Below, one piece after another: positions 34,488 to 46,769 of a stretch of 64,000 nt of DNA. The stretch is from Hirsutella rhossiliensis (lineage: Eukaryota; Ascomycota; Sordariomycetes; Hypocreales; Ophiocordycipitaceae), in NCBI RefSeq assembly GCF_020360975.1, contig NW_025408672.1, forward strand, positions 434,001 through 498,000, read 5' to 3'. A program made the translations under genes and the position numbers. The notes beneath the pieces were generated by a model, which had not been told where the DNA came from, searched no databases, and worked only from the letters and a program-made list of their open reading frames with translations. Numbering within the stretch: the first letter of the stretch is position 1; each line of letters opens with the position of its first letter.

Positions 34488-34963
34488 TCTCGCGAAGAGA
34501 GATGCGAGAAGTGCATAAAAATACACGAAGGTGAAATTAGAAGTAAGGGGTTAGATAGGCAGGGCAGAGGGATTTGATTCTTGCGGGGGCAGCAATAAAG
34601 GTAGGGGAGTGATTGTTGTATTTCCTTGATTCTCCTTCTTTCTTCTATCCAACGCCCTTCTTTATACCCGTCTAGCATCTCAATTAACATAGAAGATCCT
34701 GCTTAAAGAAGCCACTAATGTCCTTTCGACTACCGAGCTTTTTGCCGGTTTTTCCCCTCTTTTCTAGCCGTTGCCGGCACATCCGTCTTATCTCTCGCCA
34801 CCTCTATAGGAAGCCATCGCCACTTCTGCTTCCCCTCTTGCCCCCACCCTCCTCTCTGCACCTCCTTTCAGCTCCTTCCTTAAAACCTGTTTTTTAGCTT
34901 CCTAGGTCCCTTATACCAAGGGATATCTCCGAGAACTGCGAAATCAGGCCACGCTTCGCGACA
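34488..34963 (-). repeat. 5' LTR of copia C4
   Basis: This 476-bp LTR is a partner of 28709-29184. Relative to it, most differences are C-to-T on the plus strand, which indicates light RIP after insertion. Confidence 0.9.
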
Positions 34964-35157
34964 ATTACTAGTATATTTATCTTATTTCTTACTACTTTTC
35001 TAAGAAGCTATCGCTACTTTTACTTCCCTTTATACCCTTACCCTATTCTTTATACCTCCTTTTAGCTCCTTTCTTAAATCCTATTTTTTAGCTTTCTTAG
35101 TCCCTCTTACTATAAGATATCTATAAGAACTATAAAATTTAGCTATACTTTATAATA

Positions 35158-37544
35158 GGTATAAGAGTCTTAACCTTAAATAAAAAATATATTATATCTA
35201 TAACTATCGGCGATATTAACTAAGTATTATATATATAAGTTTATTCTAGCTACCTTTTTAAAGCTCCTTATATAATAATAATAATAATAGTAATTACTAT
35301 AGTTTTATAATAACTTAGGCTAATAGTTAGACCTTATAAGTAGTATATATTAATAGTAACGCTATATATTACGTCGGCCGCTATTAAATAGATAAGTATA
35401 TATATAAATTCGGCTTAAAAGGGTTTTAAGTCTATCTTATAAAGTACTATTAAGCTAATAAATATAGCGACTTTAATATATAATAAGATAGGGCTTAGGG
35501 AGGTTTCCTTATATAGCTAAAGGACTACTTATAAGTATATAAACTAGTTAATATATTATTATAACGATATTTTAAAGCTATAAAGTAAAGGAGAATAAAG
35601 TTATATTTATAAGCTTAGTTTAAGTAGTATATTTATTATAAATAAAGTATTAGCTGCTTATTAAAACTAATCGATAGCATTAATTAATATATATAAAGTA
35701 CGCGATATACCCTTTTAAGGATTCTAAGTTAATTCGTCCTAAGATACCTAGATATCCTAAACTATAGAGGGAATTTTTATATAAGTAAGCCCTATACTAA
35801 TACCGCGTAATTAGTTTAGCGGGACTTAAACCTTAGGCCTTTTAAGTAGTATATACTAAGCTACTTAAAAGAAGTATATATATAGTTACTAAGAAGTTCT
35901 TAGAAGGGTAACCCCTTTACCTATACTTATAATAATTATAAAAAAGGTAGTAGCTACTTATTAAATCTAAGTAATAACGTTAATTAATATATATAAAGTA
36001 CGCGATAATATTAAGGGCTAGATACTATCTTTTAGCTATAGTATTTATAAGAGGTATAAGTATAATAAAATAAAGAGGTTAAATAAGGCTAATAATATAT
36101 TAATTAAGATTATACTAGTAACTTATTTAAAAGTACCTAGAACTTTAGTATTAAATAAGAGGGAAATACTAAAGTACTTAAAGGAAAACCCTTCTTTCTT
36201 TTATAGCTAGTTTACTTTTATACTAAGTCGCGGTTATAATATATAAGAATCTTACGCTAGCTATTATAAGTATTATTTTAGTTAGTTAGAATTATATTAG
36301 CCTTATTATAAAGTAACCTTAAAAAGTAACTTTTTTATATATATAGGGTTTATAGCGTTAACTAGTAGTATAAGCGTTTTTAGTTAATAGTTAATTATAT
36401 AATTATCCTTAACCTTATCTTATAAAGATATCTTCTTAAGCTCTACCTTATTTCTTTTTACTATAAGCCTTAGCGGGCTATTCTCTATTAATACCGGCCT
36501 TAAGCTAAGCTAGTAGTTATATTATTATACTAGCTTTATACTATACTTATTAAGTTACTAGTACTAGCCCTACGCTTTTATTTTCTTAGTTAGGGGGCTT
36601 AAACTAAGGTTAAAGGGAGGTCTTAATAAATTCGTTGCTAGGTTTAAGTAAGTAAGGTCTAATCTAGCTTATTTATAGCGGGGTTAAACTACTAGTTTAT
36701 TTATAAGCGCCTTTAAAAGCGCTAATTAACTAATTAAGAAGTAGGTTAGTATAGTTTACTAATTTAACTAAAAATTAATTATACCCTTAGCTAAATTTAA
36801 GCTAACTTTAAAATTATAGCTAGTAGACTTCCTAGGTATATAACTACTATACTATAAGGGTGCTAGTAATATATTTATTAATCTTTTAAGAGCTATTATA
36901 AGAGCGGTTTTTAGTAATATTTATATTTAAAGTATCCTAAGTTTATTATTTAAAGCTATAGCCTAGCTATATATATAAAATATATTAGCTTACTTAGCTA
37001 AGATTACTTATTATATAACTACTAATAATAATCTAGAATTTTCGGCGCGTAATAATATAATAGAAACGTAATTTATAATAATATAATTATAAAGCCTTTA
37101 ATTTCCTATTAAGAAACTACTAAACTATTAATTAATATATAATTTCTATATTAGTAAGATATAGCTCTTATCTTACTAGCTATAACCCTAAGTTAGGAAA
37201 ACTTAGTATTTAAAGTAATTAAGTAAATATAACTAACGTTTCTTATAAAAAAATAAGAATAAAAAAGAAAAGAATAAAGTAATTTATTTTTTAGATTAAG
37301 CTTTATATTATACTATTACCTAGCTTTTTAGGTACCTAAGAAGTTATTATTATAGCTTAATAAATTAAGCTACTTTTAATATATAAAGGTATAACTAATA
37401 TAGTTTTCTATATTAAAATATAAAAATCCCTTTTTTATAAGTAATATAAAATAAGTATAAATATAAATTTATTAGATTTTTATAGACTTTTAATTATTAG
37501 CTAAATAAAAAACACTTATAAGGTCCTTATAAAGGATTATTTAA
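35158..37544. other. Unclassified AT-rich, RIP-mutated sequence (region Z)
   Basis: About 2.4 kb do not align by eye with the copia or gypsy families of this window. No open frame or protein motif is readable on either strand. It contains a ~70-bp direct repeat (35640-35709 and 35939-36008) and, between the copies, an 11-bp inverted repeat next to a Pol III B-box-like sequence. It is probably a decayed transposon of another class. Confidence 0.4.
35640..36008. repeat. Pair of ~70-bp direct repeats 299 bp apart
   Basis: Positions 35640-35709 and 35939-36008 share TTAATTAATATATATAAAG followed by TACGCGATA, plus a similar upstream part (TAGCTGCTTATTAAA / TAGCTACTTATTAAA). They could be ends of a small element or an internal tandem feature. 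Confidence 0.5.
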
Positions 37545-38195
37545 AGGGCCTAAGGCCTTTTAGTTTTATTATATTATTACTTATAAATAGCTTTTAGAGC
37601 TATAGTAAGGCTAATAAGGGCCTAGACCCTTATTAGTAGTCCTAGCTAGCTATAGAGCTTAGTAGCTTATAGTTAATTAAGGAAAGGGTAGCTATAAAGG
37701 TAAAGATAAAGGAAAGGTTAGTTTAGTTCCTCTTATATAGTAATTTTCCCCCTTAAGGGCCCTAGGGCCCCTAGGTTACTCCTTTTTAAGTTACTTAGCT
37801 ATCCTTATATTTATTTTAGCTAAGAAGGTTAAAAGGGCTTCCCTTCCTTTCTTAGAGCTATAAAGAATAAGTAAGCTAAGGGCCCCTTTTTATCTCTTAA
37901 AGGTTTAGTAAAGGACCTCTCTTTCCCTCCTATAGTTTAAGCACCTTAGGATAAGGTGCCTAGCTATATACCTTCCTTAGATATAATAGTAGTTATCTTA
38001 GTTTACTTTATTTATCCTTTTTAAGAAGGAAAATAAGAAGCTAGCCTTAAAGAAGAGCTAGTAAAAAGCTAAGAGGGTTAGCTTAGGCCTTTTTATAAGG
38101 TTATTTTTTAAGCTAACGGCTAAGCGGGGGGTCTTTTAAATAGATATATAGTACTTACCTAGGCCCTTAGCCCTAGGGTCTTAAACCCCTACTAA
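37545..38195 (-). mobile_element. Dispersed repeat D, copy 2 (truncated, reverse)
   Basis: This is the reverse complement of about 9475-10087, including the conserved hairpin CACCTTA/TAAGGTG at 37942-37958. The part equivalent to 9260-9475 is absent. About 75 unassigned bases separate it from copia C6. Confidence 0.6.
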
Positions 38196-38269
38196 AACTA
38201 ATATATTACTAACTTACTATCTCTATTAAAATTATATAGTACTATATAGGAAAAGTTAAATTTAAATCG

Positions 38270-41200
38270 GTGCTATAAGAAATAGTAATTAACGCCGCTA
38301 CTTTTATTCGAGCTATAAATTTAAGGAAAAATCGTTAGTATAGTAAATCCGGTATTTATCTTCCCTATAAATTAATAAGACTAAGACTAACTAATAGGAC
38401 CTTTTAACTATCCCCTATAAAAATTATTTATCCTTAACTCTAGTACTTTCCTTAATATTTATAATATACTTATACGATTTTAGTCCTTTAAAAAGGTATA
38501 AAGGGAATATCTTATTACTAGGGAATTAACTATATAAATAAAGGGATATAGAAGGGTGAATTTTATAATAAAATTACTTAATAGGTCTATATAAATTCTT
38601 CGAAGAAAAAGGGTAGCTTTTTACTATTAATTTTTAACGAGCTTAATTTCCTTTTTCTTTCTTTAAAAGGAAGGAATCTTCTAGGATATAACGTCTAAGC
38701 CTATAAGGCTAGTCTAAAAGAATTAGACTATTAGGCTTATTAAGGAAAAGTTTAGTTAATTTATTCTTAAATTCCGACTTATTCTTAGGAAGGAATCTCT
38801 TAAAAAGTTAGCTTTCCTTATTAAGAGGGTAGGTTCTAAGGACCCTCTTCTAGCAGCCTAAGGAGACCGTCTTTTTTAATACGTATAACTTAGTTACCTA
38901 GGCCCCTTATCTTTATATAAGCTAGGCCTATAATAGGGCGTATAAATAAAGGGCCTAACGACCGTCGAATATAAATACTATAGCTAAGGAAAGACTAAGA
39001 GAAGAATTTCTAAACGAACGCCTTTATAGCTAGACTAGCAATATAATAAAATTTAAGTCGACTAAACTAATATATCTAAGAATTAGGAAAGCTTTATTAG
39101 GGTAATGTTTTTTATAAACGCTTTTTTAAGGATAGTTTTCCCTTATTTCTTATAGACCTACTTAAGTAAGTATAACTAGTTTACCTTCTAGGACTTTATT
39201 AACTAAATAAAATCCTACTTTAGCTATAAGGTAAAGTAGATACGGTTTAATAGAGAGCTATTTATAAAGGATATCTTAAATTAACTTTAAAAAAGGGGCA
39301 TTTTACTACTCCTATTAATACTAAATACCTAGGCCTAGAACGGAGGGGTAGAAAGATTAAGGGGTGCTATAATAGAAAGGGCCTATATAATAAGACTTAC
39401 TATAAGGCTTCTATACGACCTTTAAAGGGAAGTTATTAAGACTGCTTATTACCTTTAAAACTAGACCCTAAGGGACCCTAGGGGCCTAAGGGACTATAGG
39501 GACCTAGAGACCCTTATTAAGACCTAAGGAATAAACTAGAAATTACCCCTTAAGCTCTTTATAAAGAAGAGGGCCTCGCTAGCTTACTTTTATACCTATA
39601 GCTATAAGGTCTATATAATAACTACCGATATATAGCTAAAAAGGAAGAAGAAAAGAAAGCTTAATCTTAGAGCCTTTATTAGTTACCTTATTAATTATAA
39701 TTCTATAAATATCTTCTAGATTTAGATTCTTTTTTTATAGAAGGTTATTTCGACTAGGGATATAATTTTTAACGAATCTAGCTTCTTTAATAGAAAGAGG
39801 GATTAATAGCCCTTCTTACCCTTATAATACTAGCTAATATAGAAGATTTAAATCCCCCCTTCTTAATAGTTTTAAGAAGAGGTTATAGATAAGGAAATAG
39901 AAAAGAAACTAATATTAAAGTAGTTAAGGATAATACTAACTTTAAAGAAAAGGAAGCTACTAGATTAGATAATTTAAATAAAGAAAGAGACTATAGGAAA
40001 GTAGTAGAGCTAGAATACGCCTACCTTCCTATACCTCTTCTTATAAAATAAGAAGAAGATCTAAAAGTAGCTTTCTCTATTAGTCTTCCTATCTTAACCC
40101 TTAAGGGGGTAAGAAAGGCACCTCTTTTAAAGGATTACCTAGCTGCCTTTTTATCCTTACTTTAAGAAGTAAAGGAAGGTATAGGGCCTAATATAAAAGA
40201 AAACTAACCTCTCCCTTATTTCGATCGTTTTTCTAACTTTTACCTAACGCTAATAAAAGATAGTTCTTATAGAGTATTTATAGTAAGCCGGCTTTTTAAG
40301 CTACTATTAGTAAGGAAGGTATATAAAAGAGACCTCCTAGACCTACTAGTAAACTAAAAGTAGCTAGAAATATACCCTTTTAAAGACTAGTTTTTCTAGA
40401 CCTAGAAAGACTACCTAGCTTTATATAAAGAGATAAGGTCTTTTAAAGAGGTCCTTAAGGAAAAGGTAAAAGGAGAATAAGTCCTTAGCTATAAGTAGGT
40501 CTTTATTTATAAGACTAATAAATATAGCTTCCTTTAAAAGTATAAAGCCTAGCTAGTTATTTATAAGAATTAATAGGAAAAAGGGGATTTACTTATTAAG
40601 GTAACTACCTTAGTAGGGATATCTTTTTAGACCCTTATAGCTATAGTAGTAGAATTCGACCTCGAGCTTAATTAAATAGATATAGTTAACGCCTTTATTA
40701 ACTACCTACTTAAGGAAGAAAAAGTTATTTATATATATCTTTTACTAAGCTTTTAATAGCTAGGAAAGGTTCTATAGCTTAGGAAAGCTCTATATAGACT
40801 ATAAAGATTACCCTTTCTTTAGTAATAGGATTTAATAAGTTCCCTTAAAGACCTAGGCTTTAAGAAAGTCCCTTAAGAACTATATATAATATAAAAAGTT
40901 AAAATCATAGTTTTTTTTTACGTTAACGATATTATTTAGGCCTACTTAAAAGAGGAAGAAGCTACTACTAAGGATACTATATAAGGCTTATAATAAAGGT
41001 ATAAGATAACTAAGCTAAGGGAGCTAAAGTAGTTCCTAGGGATATAAATCCTTTAAAATAGGTCCTAATAAACTATCTAGCTTACCTAGGACGCCTATAT
41101 TAATAAGGTCGCTTATAAATTCCTCCTTAATTCCCTTAATAAAAAGCTTCTCTTTATACTTATATTAGATAAAGAGCTTTTACCTAATCTATCCTTTTAG

Positions 41201-42725
41201 GCTAGGGAGTAAGAGAAATACTAATATTAATAAAAGGTAGTCTCCTTGCTTTTTTTCGCTATTTTTATTAGACCGGATATCTATTTTATAGTCTCCTAGC
41301 TAGCTAAGTATAACTAGAACCCTAGCCCTAGGCATTAAAAAGTAGTAGATAAAGCTATACTTTATCTCTATTTAACGAGATTATATAGTCTATACTTAGG
41401 AGGGTAGGAAAGAAAGAAATTAGCTACCGAAATCTTTCTTTATTTAAGCGATTCGTCCTTTATAGATAATTCCTTAAATAGAAAGAGCTTATAAGGGTAT
41501 ATTATATCCCTTTTAAGAGGAACTATTACTTAAAGAGCTTTAAAGTAAGCTACTATTATAACTTTAAGTTTAGAGGCAGAGCTACTAGCTTTTTTAGAAG
41601 TATTAAAAGAAGGGATTTTCCTTAGCTAGCTACTTATATCTTTACGACTATAAATTCCGTCCCTATTAGCTATAAAATATAATAATACATAGACTATATA
41701 AATTCTTATAGCGGAAAATAGTAAGCTATCGACCTAGGTATAGAATATTAGTATTTATTAGTATTAGTTACGCTAAGAGGTTTAAAGGGGACTTATTTCC
41801 GTCCGTTAGGTTCTAATAGTATCGATAAAAGCTAACGGTCTTATAAAGCCCTTACTAAAGTAAAAGCTAGCTATCTTTTTATAGTAAATTAAGCTAAAAG
41901 ACGTTTAAGAAAAGCTATCCTTAGAGGCCCGCCTTAAGAGTCTATAAGAGGAGCTAATAGTACGTATAAGAAGGTAACGTTTATAGCTAAAGAAAAGGAA
42001 GAGGTTTTTCCCTTTAAAGGGCCCCCTATTTAATTAGGTTTTTCCCTTAAAAGAAGGCCCCCTTTCTTATAGGACTTTCCCCCCTTTAGGCCCCTATTTC
42101 TTAAGTAGGTCTAAAAGAGCCTAGGGACCTAAAAGGGCCCTTACTTTCCTTAAGTAAAGGGAGAAGGATAAAGCTAAGAACCTCCTTTATACGCTTACTA
42201 TTATAAAGCTATATTAGCTATACCCTTAAGGGGCAGGCTATAGCTAAGGGGGTATATCGCGAAGCGTAGCTTGATTTCGTAGTTCTTAGAGATATCTCTT
42301 AGTACGAGGGACTAAGGAAGCTAAAAACACCTAGTATAGAAGAAGGAAGAAGGAAGAAGGAGCTAAAAAGAGGTATAGAAAGGAGGGTAGGAGTATAAGA
42401 GGAAGTATAAGTAGTAAGAGATAAGACGGATATACTATTAACGGCTAAAAAGGGGGGGGGGGGACCGGTAAAAAGCTTAGTAGTTAAAAGGATATTAGTA
42501 GCCTCTTTAAGTAAGATCTTCTTTATTAATTAAGGTGCTAGATAGGTATATAAAAGGGCGTTAGATAAAGGAAAGAAGGAGAATTAAGGTAATATAATAA
42601 TTACCCCCCTACCTTTATTACTGCTCCTATAAGAATTAAATCTCTCTACCTTACTTATCTAACCCCTTACTTTTAATTTTACCTTTATATATTTTTATAT
42701 ACTTCTTATATCTCTTTTTATAAGA
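38270..42725 (+). mobile_element. Ty1/copia element C6, 5'-truncated, RIP-mutated
   Basis: It begins inside gag (equivalent to about 33080 in C4) and runs through protease, integrase and RT to a 3' LTR at 42255-42725. The polypurine tract AAGGGGGTA is just before the LTR. Integrase-region sequence around 39590-39650 matches C4 31740-31830 in reverse. No frame is open. Confidence 0.75.
42255..42725 (+). repeat. 3' LTR of copia C6, followed directly by C7
   Basis: This is a 471-bp mutated LTR from TATCGCGAAG to TTTATAAGA. A run of about ten G lies at about 42453-42464. C7 internal sequence starts at once after it, with the primer-binding site and about 95 bp lost. Confidence 0.75.
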
Positions 42726-45700
42726 TTTACCTTTCTTACTAAAAAAGCCGATTTTTAACTAACCTTTCTACCGTTTCCTTATAATAATATTAAAAAACGA
42801 TTCCTTTACTACCCTTATAGTCTATAGGACGATTCTTATAAAGCCTTAAGATTAAGATAAGTAAGTAAAGACGCTATAGGCTTATATAAATAAAACTATT
42901 TATAATTTAGTCTTTTTTAATAAGTAGGACCCTCTTAAGCCCCCGTTTTATCTTAAGGTAATAGAATTTATAAAGGGAGCTTCCCTTTTCTCTAAGCTAA
43001 CCTCTATATAGTAAAGGGCTTTTTCTACTACCTTAGGTAACTATAAGAGTTACTATAAGGAATACCTTTATAAGATAAAGCTACTAACTATTATATATAT
43101 AGTAATAATAGAATATATTAGTACTATAAAACTAATCGCTCTTTAAAAGAAAGAGACCCTTAAGTAATAGCTTTTAAAGCTTAAGACCTTAATAGCTCCC
43201 TTAAAGGGCTATATAACTAACCGTATTAAGAAGACCTATATAGTATACCTAGGAGCCCTTTTTACTAAGAACCTACTAGCTTCTTTATAGCTAGCTAAGT
43301 AAGAAGGAATCTTTAAGAAAGCTAACTAATACTTCTTAATAAAAGCTCTTTCTAGCTAATAACTATAGGATATATCTCTATTAATAAAGCTTATTAGTAA
43401 CGCTTACTTAACGATCTTTTATAAAGCTAGCTAGGAACTAAATAAAGAGGCTATTAAAGTATAATTATAAGTAGTCTTATTCCTTTATAGCTAGCACTCA
43501 ACTTAGATAGCTCGACCTACTACCCTTATAGCTACTATAGCCCTTATTACTATAGCCCCCTTTACTATTACTACTACTACCTTTTTAGCTTCTCCTTACT
43601 TAAGAGTATTAACCTTCTTTAATAGCTGCCTTAGTCTTAGCCCTAGCTCCGCTTACTACTTTAGGCCTAGTTATATTAGTCCGTCTAGCCTAACTAGTCC
43701 CTTAATAGACCTTTTAGTTTATTAGTCGAAAAATAAAAGAACTTATTAAAGTTAAACCTTTTTATTAAAATTAGTAATATAGGGTAAAAGTAAAGGGGTT
43801 TTAAGTAAACCTTTTAAATAAAAATAAGGATTCCTTAAAGAAGTAGAAGACTAAATAAAATAGCTGCCTAGCCTATAAATCTTTATACGATTAGTTATTA
43901 TAATACTAATAAGTCTTTAATAAAAACTAACCTAAAGGATTTAACCCTTTAAAGAGGCTATAAAAAATAATATAATAGTCTCTTAAAAAGGACCCCTTAT
44001 TATAAAAGAAGATAGACGAGATTTAGGTTACTAGGAAATAGTAACTAATAATACTACTACCTTTATTTAAGCTATAAATCTAAGTAAAAATCGTTAGTAT
44101 ATTAAATTTAGCCTTTATCTTTCCTTTAAATTAATAAGGCTAAGGCTAACTATTAAAGCCCTTTAATTATCCCTTATAAAAATTAGCTATCTTAAACTCT
44201 AGTACTTCCCTTAATATCTATAATATACTCTTATAATTTTAATCGTTTAAAAAAGTATAAAGGGAATACCTTATTACTAAGGAATAAATAATATAAATAA
44301 AAGGGTATAGAAGTATAAATTTTACGATAAAAGTACTTAATAGGTCTATATAAACTCTTTAATAAAAAAAGGTAGCTTTTTACCCTTAATTTTTAATAAG
44401 CTTAATTTCCTTTTAACTTCTTTAAAAGAAAGGAATCTTTTAAGATATAACGTTTAACCTTATAAGGCTAGTTTAAAAGAATTAAACGATTAAGCTTATT
44501 AAGGAGAAACTTAGTTAATTTATTCTTAAGTTTTAACCTATCCTTAAAAAAGAACCTCTTAAGAAGTTAGCTTTCCTTACTAAGAAGGTAGGTTTTAAAG
44601 ACCTTCTTTTAGTAATATAAAGAGACGGCCTTTTTTAATAAGTATAACTTAGTTACCTAGGCCCCCTAGCTTTATATAAGCTAGGCTAATAATAAGGCGT
44701 ATAAATAAAGGGCCTAAAAACCATTAAAAATAAATACTTTAGCTAAGGAAAGACTAAGAGATAAATTTCTAAACGATCCCTTTTATAGCTAGACTAGCTA
44801 TATAAGGAAATTTAAGTAAACTAAATAAATAATTCTAAGGACTAAGAAAGCTTTATTAATATAATGCTTTTTATAGATAGCGTTTTAAGGATAGTTTTTC
44901 CTTATTTCTTATAGACCTACTTAAGTAAGTATAACTAGTTTACCCTCTAAGACTTTATAAACTAAATAAAATCCTACTTAAGCTATAAGGTAAAGAAGAT
45001 ATAGTTTAATAGATAGCTATTTATAAAGGATATCTTAAATTAGCTTTAAAAAGGGGTATTTTACCCCTCTTATTAGTACTAAATACCTAGGCCTAGAACG
45101 GAGGGGTAGAAAGATTAAGGGGTGCTATAATAAAAAGGGCCTATATAATAAGACTTACTATAAGGCTTCCTTATAACCTTAAGAGGGAAGTTATTAAGAC
45201 CGCTTATTACCTTTAAAACTAGACCCTAAGGGACCCTAGGAGCCTAAGGGACTATAGGGACCTAAAGACCTTTTTTAAGACCTAAGGAATAAACTAGAAA
45301 TCTCCCCTTAAGCTCTTTTTAAAAAGGAAGGCCTTACTAGTCTACCTTTATACCTATAGCTATAAGGTATATATTATAATAACTAATATATAGCTAAAAA
45401 GAAAGAAGAAAAGAAAGCTTAATCCTAGAGCTTTTATTAGTTACCTTACTAGTTATAATTCTATAAATATCTTTTAGATCTAGATTCCTTTTTTATAAAA
45501 GGTTATTTTAATTAAGGATATAAATTTTAATAAATCTAGCTTCTTTAATAGAAAGAGGGATTAATAGCCCCTCTTACTCTCTTAACGTTAGCTTATTTAA
45601 AAGATCTAAATCCCCCCTTCTTAATAGTCTTAAAAAGAGGTCTAAGATATAAAAAGAAAAAAAGAAATAAACGTTAAAGTAATTAAGGATAACGCTAACT

Positions 45701-46304
45701 TTAAAAAAAAAGAGGATTCTATTAAATTAAATAATCTAGATAAAGAAAGAGACTATAAGAAAGTAGTAGAGCTAGAATACGCCTACCTCCCTACGCCTCC
45801 TCTTATATAAGAAAAAGATCTAAAAGTAGCTTTTTTAGTTAGTCTTCTTATCTTAACCTTTAAAGGGGTAGGAAAGGTACCTTTTTTAAAGGATTACTTA
45901 GCTACCTTTTTATCCTTACTTTAAGAAGTTAAGGATTATATAGGGCCTAATATAGTTATTAAAGAATTTTTATTTTATTTTAATTGTTTTTCTAACTTTT
46001 ATCTAACGCTTTTAAAAGATAGTTCTTATAAAGTATTTATAATAAGCTAGCTTTATAAGCCTTTATTAGCTAGGAAGATATATAAAAGAGACCTCTTAGA
46101 CCTACTAGTAAACTAAAAATAGCTAAAAAAACACCCTTTTAAAGACTAGTTTTTCTAGGCCTAGAAAAACTACCTTGCCTTATATAAAGAGATAAGGTCT
46201 TTTAAATAAGTCCTTAAGAAAAAGGTAAAAGGAGAAAAAGTCCTTAGCTATAAGTAGGTCTTTATCTATAAAACTAATAAATATAGCTTTTTTTAAAAGT
46301 ATAA
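42726..46304 (+). mobile_element. Ty1/copia element C7, cut off inside RT at the heterochromatin border
   Basis: Internal copia sequence runs from near the gag start (equivalent to C4 34398) to the RT region, ending after AAAAGTATAA at 46304. The homologous C1 sequence continues past this point (from 165), so C7 is truncated here. The change from AT-rich RIP sequence to normal coding-type sequence happens within a few bases. Confidence 0.75.
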
Positions 46305-46769
46305 GGGGAGAGGATGAGTTCTGGAAAAAACACTGGACGGAAGGAATTGACGACTTCAACAATGCCTCTCCCCTTAAAGAAGCTCTCTGGGACTTTGTTT
46401 CTTGGCGGGTCTCTCAGGCCTCATATCCTGGAGACCCAAAGGGAGAGAAGGAGAGGGACTTTTCGGTCAAAGAGTACTATCCTGATGCGCCAAAGTCACA
46501 GAACATCGGCCAGTTCATTCTCGACGACACATACTACCCCAAGCTCACGTCCCGGGCTCTACGCACGCGTGCCGAGTCAGCCCCAGCCGCCGCCCATTCT
46601 CTCGTCCACATGGTTTTCGTCAAGGAAGGCGAAGGCATTGTCAACGGTTGGGTTGAGCAAGGGGAAGCTTAATTTGTAGGAATGCGAGAACGAGCTTTGT
46701 CGAATACCACGTGATGGAAGCGACTTGGGCGACAGAGGGAGCTGAGCAGATTTCGTCGGTGCCCGACAG

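Larger units (their letters stand above)
28709..34963 (-). mobile_element. Youngest Ty1/copia element C4, complete, with TSD ATTAC
   Basis: This is a 6255-bp element in reverse orientation, flanked by ATTAC at 28704-28708 and 34964-34968. The two 476-bp LTRs differ at about 12 positions (roughly 97.5% identical), and all but one difference are transitions. The primer-binding site is the complement of 34471-34487 and the polypurine tract the complement of 29185-29193. The pol order is gag, protease, integrase, RT, which defines Ty1/copia. It is far less mutated than C1-C3 and C6-C7: CpA and TpG survive in the LTRs and parts of gag, but frames are still broken by TAG/TAA codons. It serves as the reference for recognising the other copies. 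Confidence 0.92.
28430..35157 (-). repeat. Old solo copia LTR (C5), split by insertion of copia C4
   Basis: The two halves (28430-28708 and 34969-35157) add up to about 468 bp of strongly RIP-mutated copia LTR in reverse orientation. C4 lies between them. Its flanks are chromovirus sequence on the left and unassigned sequence on the right. No target duplication is evident around it. Confidence 0.75.

Noticed and set aside
1..46304. Possible centromere, because of the long AT-rich repeat block
   Set aside because: It ends sharply at 46304 and the left border is outside the window. Nested retrotransposons with RIP are also common in ordinary heterochromatin, so the sequence alone cannot decide.
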